DNA of 64,000 nt, from NCBI RefSeq assembly GCF_000218895.1, contig NC_015703.1:6275001-6339000 (forward strand). Direction: 5' to 3'. Made by a program: the position numbers and the translations under genes. Source of the DNA: Runella slithyformis DSM 19594. GTDB lineage: Bacteria; Bacteroidota; Bacteroidia; Cytophagales; Spirosomataceae. This document shows, in pieces, positions 61,398-64,000 of the stretch. How positions within the stretch are numbered: position 1 is the first letter of the stretch; the number at the start of each line of letters is the position of its first letter. The notes under the pieces are model-generated. The model saw only the letters and a list, made by a program, of their open reading frames with translations. It was not told the origin of the DNA and ran no database searches.

Positions 61398-61982
61398 TCA
61401 TAGTGGATGCGCCTGCCATATAGACTCCGTCAAACGAAAATCGGTAAAAACCGCCTCGAAACTTGACTCCAGCGGACTACAGGCATACACGCCAAAATAC
61501 ACTTCGAGCAATGGCCGGTGCAAATGAAAAATACGCATTTGACTGAAATCTTCTCCATCCTCCGAATTTTCGATCAGAAAATCCGAACCGCGCCGCGACA
61601 GTCGATACCACATGGTGCGCACCTCAGCCGAAATGTCGGTCGTAGCCCAATCTGAATACCCTAAGTTGGTGACGACGCTGCCCAACCGGGCTATGTGTTC
61701 ATTTTCATATTCAATAGATGCCTTAAACCAATTATCGCTGTCTTGGTAAATGATGACGCCGCATTGGTCAAATTGGGTGTGTGAATCGAAGGTGGTTTTG
61801 ACCGTAAACGTAAAATCCTCAGCAATGCTCCGCAAAAACGCCGGTGCATTGTCATTTTGAAATCCGTAATAGGTTCGTTGCCAAAAATCGGTTTTCGGCT
61901 CGGTTCTGATGCTGACGCGGTCGTCTTCGATCTGAAAATGTTGCGGCGGGTACAGCCAACGAAATATAGAAAAATCGATCAT
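61398..61982 (-). CDS. DUF1349 family concanavalin-like protein
   Basis: 194 residues, no signal peptide, one beta-sandwich. Features: RTEPKTDFWQRTYYGFQND, FTFTVKTTFDSHTQFDQCGV, IIYQDSDNWFKASIEYEN, YRLSRRGSDFLIENSEDG and LEVYFGVYACSPLESSFEAV. This is the DUF1349 (regulation of enolase-1-like) family; possible carbohydrate-related role, not known. It follows the Ldh-family gene on the minus strand with 13 nt between, so they are probably cotranscribed. Confidence 0.85.
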   Translation of the reverse strand: MIDFSIFRWLYPPQHFQIEDDRVSIRTEPKTDFWQRTYYGFQNDNAPAFLRSIAEDFTFTVKTTFDSHTQFDQCGVIIYQDSDNWFKASIEYENEHIARLGSVVTNLGYSDWATTDISAEVRTMWYRLSRRGSDFLIENSEDGEDFSQMRIFHLHRPLLEVYFGVYACSPLESSFEAVFTDFRLTESIWQAHPL

Positions 61983-61995
61983 AATCAGTTAGATA

Positions 61996-63018
61996 TCATG
62001 CTAAAAAGCCTAAAACTTCCTGCCAAACACTTTCCAATACAGGAATACCTGCTTCACTGTTTTTGAGTCGTGTGGCCAAAACCCGCTCGCTTGGGTAGCT
62101 TATTTTCCCCTGCGCTTTGATGGGAACGGATGTTTTATAATCCTGTATGATAGCGTCAATCGTGGATGAAATACTTGAAAAATTGGCTAATTTTGACATA
62201 TCAATCGCAATGAATACCTGCGAACAGGCCATTTCGGCGGGTTTTTGGCTGATTTCGTGCGTGGCCAATCCATTGGACAGAATAGCCGCTAAGACATCCA
62301 ATAAAAACGAAAGCCCCGCCCCTTTCCAAAAGCCCACCGGCAACGACCGCCACGATTCCAGGATCAAACCGGGCTCATCGGTCAAATTCCCTTCCTTGTC
62401 GTAGCCTCCGACGACTGACAGCTTTTCATTTTTCAGCACCGCCAATTCCATCGCACCAAATGAATACTGCGACATCGCCATGTCCAACACCAGGGCTTCA
62501 TCGCCGTAAGGTGCCGCAAAAACAAGGGGATTATTGCCCAATTTCGGATTGGTAGCTCCCCAGGCGGGCATATTCGCGGTGGTATTGGTCCAACCGATAA
62601 ACGTAAAACCCGCTTTGGCCGCTTGCCACCCGTACGCTCCGCCCCTCATCCAGTGATTGGTATTGGCCAGCGCAACGCAGCCGATGCCGTATTTTTGAGC
62701 CAATTTCATGGCTCGCTCCGTGGCAAAAATGGCGTTGGAAGGCCCCGGCGCCAAATTACCGTTCCATTGTTCAATGCCTCCAAAGCGGTGAATGCGGGTA
62801 GGCTTGGCATCGGGGATGACGTAGCCTTTTTGAATGTATTGCACAAAGCGCGGAAAGCGATTGATGCCGTGGGTATAGATACCGTCGATGCTGTTTTGTG
62901 TAAAAACAGCGGCGCATTCTTCGGCTCTCTTTTTCGAAAAATGATGCTTTAAAAGAATCTTTTTCAAGGTTTTCTGCATTTTATCGGCAGAAATTGTGAG
63001 GGGTTGGGTATTTGGCAT
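61996..63018 (-). CDS. Ldh family oxidoreductase
   Basis: 340 residues from ATG 63018 (MPNTQPLTISADKMQKTL); the frame to 63093 adds 25 residues overlapping the repeat element. NAD(P)-dependent malate/L-lactate/sulfolactate dehydrogenase fold (YbiC/YlbC type): HGINRFPRFVQYI, LANTNHWMRGGAYGW with the catalytic His, WTNTTANMPAWGA, NNPLVFAAPYG and LPVGFWKGAGLSFLLD. Substrate could be a 2-oxo sugar acid, given the mandelate-racemase-type enzyme elsewhere in the window. Directly upstream of the DUF1349 gene. Confidence 0.92.
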   Translation of the reverse strand: MPNTQPLTISADKMQKTLKKILLKHHFSKKRAEECAAVFTQNSIDGIYTHGINRFPRFVQYIQKGYVIPDAKPTRIHRFGGIEQWNGNLAPGPSNAIFATERAMKLAQKYGIGCVALANTNHWMRGGAYGWQAAKAGFTFIGWTNTTANMPAWGATNPKLGNNPLVFAAPYGDEALVLDMAMSQYSFGAMELAVLKNEKLSVVGGYDKEGNLTDEPGLILESWRSLPVGFWKGAGLSFLLDVLAAILSNGLATHEISQKPAEMACSQVFIAIDMSKLANFSSISSTIDAIIQDYKTSVPIKAQGKISYPSERVLATRLKNSEAGIPVLESVWQEVLGFLA

Positions 63019-63060
63019 TATATTTTGTGATTCTTTGACAATTTTGGGTATAAAATTTTT

Positions 63061-63195
63061 GACACAGAGTTTCTCAGGTTTTACACAGGACATTGTACCG
63101 CAGAGTATCCCAGAGATTCATTTACTGATTATCAAGACAAAAAGTATTATTAACTCTGTGATAATCTGTGTAGTACTCCGTGACACTCTGTGTCC
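63061..63195. repeat. Decamer-phased inverted repeat (copy 2)
   Basis: Left arm 63061-63115 (ACACAGAGT, TACACAGGAC, CGCAGAG, CCCAGAG words) and right arm 63154-63195 in units CTCTGTGATA, ATCTGTGTAGTA, CTCCGTGACA, CTCTGTGTCC. The left arm is an imperfect complement of the right, so it can fold into a long hairpin. The right arm repeats the unit spacing of the 16514-16565 copy. It lies between the Ldh-family gene and the phytanoyl-like gene. Confidence 0.65.
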
Positions 63196-63201
63196 AGATG
63201 C

Positions 63202-63939
63202 CTAAACATCCAAAATACGCTTCCCTTTTTCGCCTACGCACTGTAAAGTTTCCTGAGTGATGTACTTCTTTTGGTCAATTTGCTGCGGTTGGTCTCTGGT
63301 ACAAAAATAACTGTGAATGCTGCGTCGGTCGCGGTCGGTATGATTGGTGGTACCGCCGTGCCATACGTGCGAATTAAAAATAAACACCGACCCGGCCGGT
63401 GCAATGATACGAATTTCGTCCGGATGTTTTTCATTTGCATCGGCCATCGCTTCGTCGGGCAAAAGGCTCAATTTATGCGTTGTAGGCACTATCCGGGTCG
63501 AGCCGTTGTGTTCCGTAAAATCGTCCAAAAGCCAAATACTGTTGCAGACTTTATAGGTGCCGTTCACCGCCGCATTTTTCCAATCGACATGCAGTTTTTG
63601 ATGTCCTTTCCCGGGTTTTGCCGCCCGATAATTGAGTGAAGATAACTTGTACTGCTGTCCCAAAACGGCTTCAATACCCGCCAAAACGCGCGGATGCGTG
63701 TAAAAAACATCAAAGACAGGTCCTTTATTGACCAAATCGGCCAAACGGTCGGCTCCTTCTTCTTTCGGGTGACGGATGTATTTGGACTCCGCCAATTCCG
63801 CACCGGCATTCTCCCCTTCCGAATCCATCAGTTCGGCTAAGCGATCATTGATTTGTTTTACCTGTTCGGGCGTCAGCAATTGCCCTAAATTGAGATAACC
63901 GTTGATGTCTAAAAATTCAATTTCTTCTTTGGTAAGCAT
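63202..63939 (-). CDS. Phytanoyl-CoA dioxygenase (PhyH) family protein
   Basis: 245 residues. Fe(II)/2-oxoglutarate-dependent oxygenase fold: facial triad KLHVDWKN (His, Asp) and SHVWHGGTTNHTDRDRR (His, with Arg for the oxoglutarate). FIFNSHVWHGG, IVPTTHKLSLL and YFCTRDQPQQID are family-like. It hydroxylates an unknown substrate, often a sugar acid or osmolyte in Bacteroidota. The stop at 63202 abuts the decamer repeat. Confidence 0.9.
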   Translation of the reverse strand: MLTKEEIEFLDINGYLNLGQLLTPEQVKQINDRLAELMDSEGENAGAELAESKYIRHPKEEGADRLADLVNKGPVFDVFYTHPRVLAGIEAVLGQQYKLSSLNYRAAKPGKGHQKLHVDWKNAAVNGTYKVCNSIWLLDDFTEHNGSTRIVPTTHKLSLLPDEAMADANEKHPDEIRIIAPAGSVFIFNSHVWHGGTTNHTDRDRRSIHSYFCTRDQPQQIDQKKYITQETLQCVGEKGKRILDV

Positions 63940-64000
63940 GGTAAAAAGTGATAAGAGATAAGCTATGAGAAATGAGTTTTATGATAGACAAAGGTAGAAA

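Overview
The window is bacterial chromosome from a member of the Bacteroidota, most likely order Cytophagales (a Runella/Dyadobacter-like, Spirosomataceae-type organism). This rests on a SusC/SusD pair, TonB-dependent receptors with N-terminal carboxypeptidase-like domains, a folP / DUF1599 / BT_3928-family neighbourhood, HYC_CC_PP and DUF6702 family proteins, and TAnnTTTG promoter elements (TACCTTTG before rpmI and csp, TACTTTTG before rplS). The genus is inference; no rRNA or tRNA gene was seen. The first gene (enolase superfamily) is cut by the left edge.

Layout. 1-3.5 kb: sugar-acid enzyme fragment, then a minus-strand module of a twin-OmpA protein and two paralogous membrane-anchored helix-hairpin-helix proteins, then a small secreted protein. 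3.5-18 kb: mostly housekeeping (metF, rplS, dapF, aroK, folP, dxr), with a three-gene membrane glycosyltransferase-like/methyltransferase operon, a small nucleotidyltransferase pair placed inside the folP/DUF1599/BT_3928 cluster, and a secreted GH95 fucosidase. 18-21 kb: rseP, a DUF6702 protein, rpmI and rplT. 21-25 kb: a probable copper or heavy-metal module (HYC_CC_PP protein, AraC regulator with an N-terminal HMA domain, TonB-dependent receptor, secreted HMA protein). 25-32 kb: secreted esterase/peptidase, cold-shock protein, then an AT-rich, gene-poor stretch with an orphan small protein, a soluble REC-histidine kinase and a REC-AraC regulator. 32-43 kb: lysoplasmalogenase-like protein, methylmalonyl-CoA epimerase, eukaryote-like inositol oxygenase, LacI regulator, sterol desaturase-like protein, purE, LysM protein, LpxH-like phosphatase, acyltransferase, recF, pdhA, an MlaE-type permease and a ROK repressor. 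44-51 kb: SusC/SusD, a decayed RES gene and a TlpA-like thioredoxin. 51-60 kb: HEPN/MNT pair, the conserved TesA / YbbA / YbbP set, a very large BNR/sortilin-like secreted protein and a CxxC membrane protein. 60-64 kb: minus-strand genes for an aldose epimerase-like enzyme, a lipoprotein with a canonical Kunitz (BPTI) domain, a DUF1349 protein, an Ldh-family oxidoreductase and a phytanoyl-CoA dioxygenase-like enzyme.

The most unusual item is the bacterial Kunitz-domain lipoprotein at 61035-61289, with near-perfect BPTI cysteine spacing and a Phe at the predicted P1 position. Other points of interest are the HMA-AraC metal module, a decamer-phased intergenic repeat found twice with the same unit spacing, a structured rpmI-rplT spacer, and the OmpA/twin-HhH operon. 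No CRISPR array, insertion sequence, prophage or integrase was seen.
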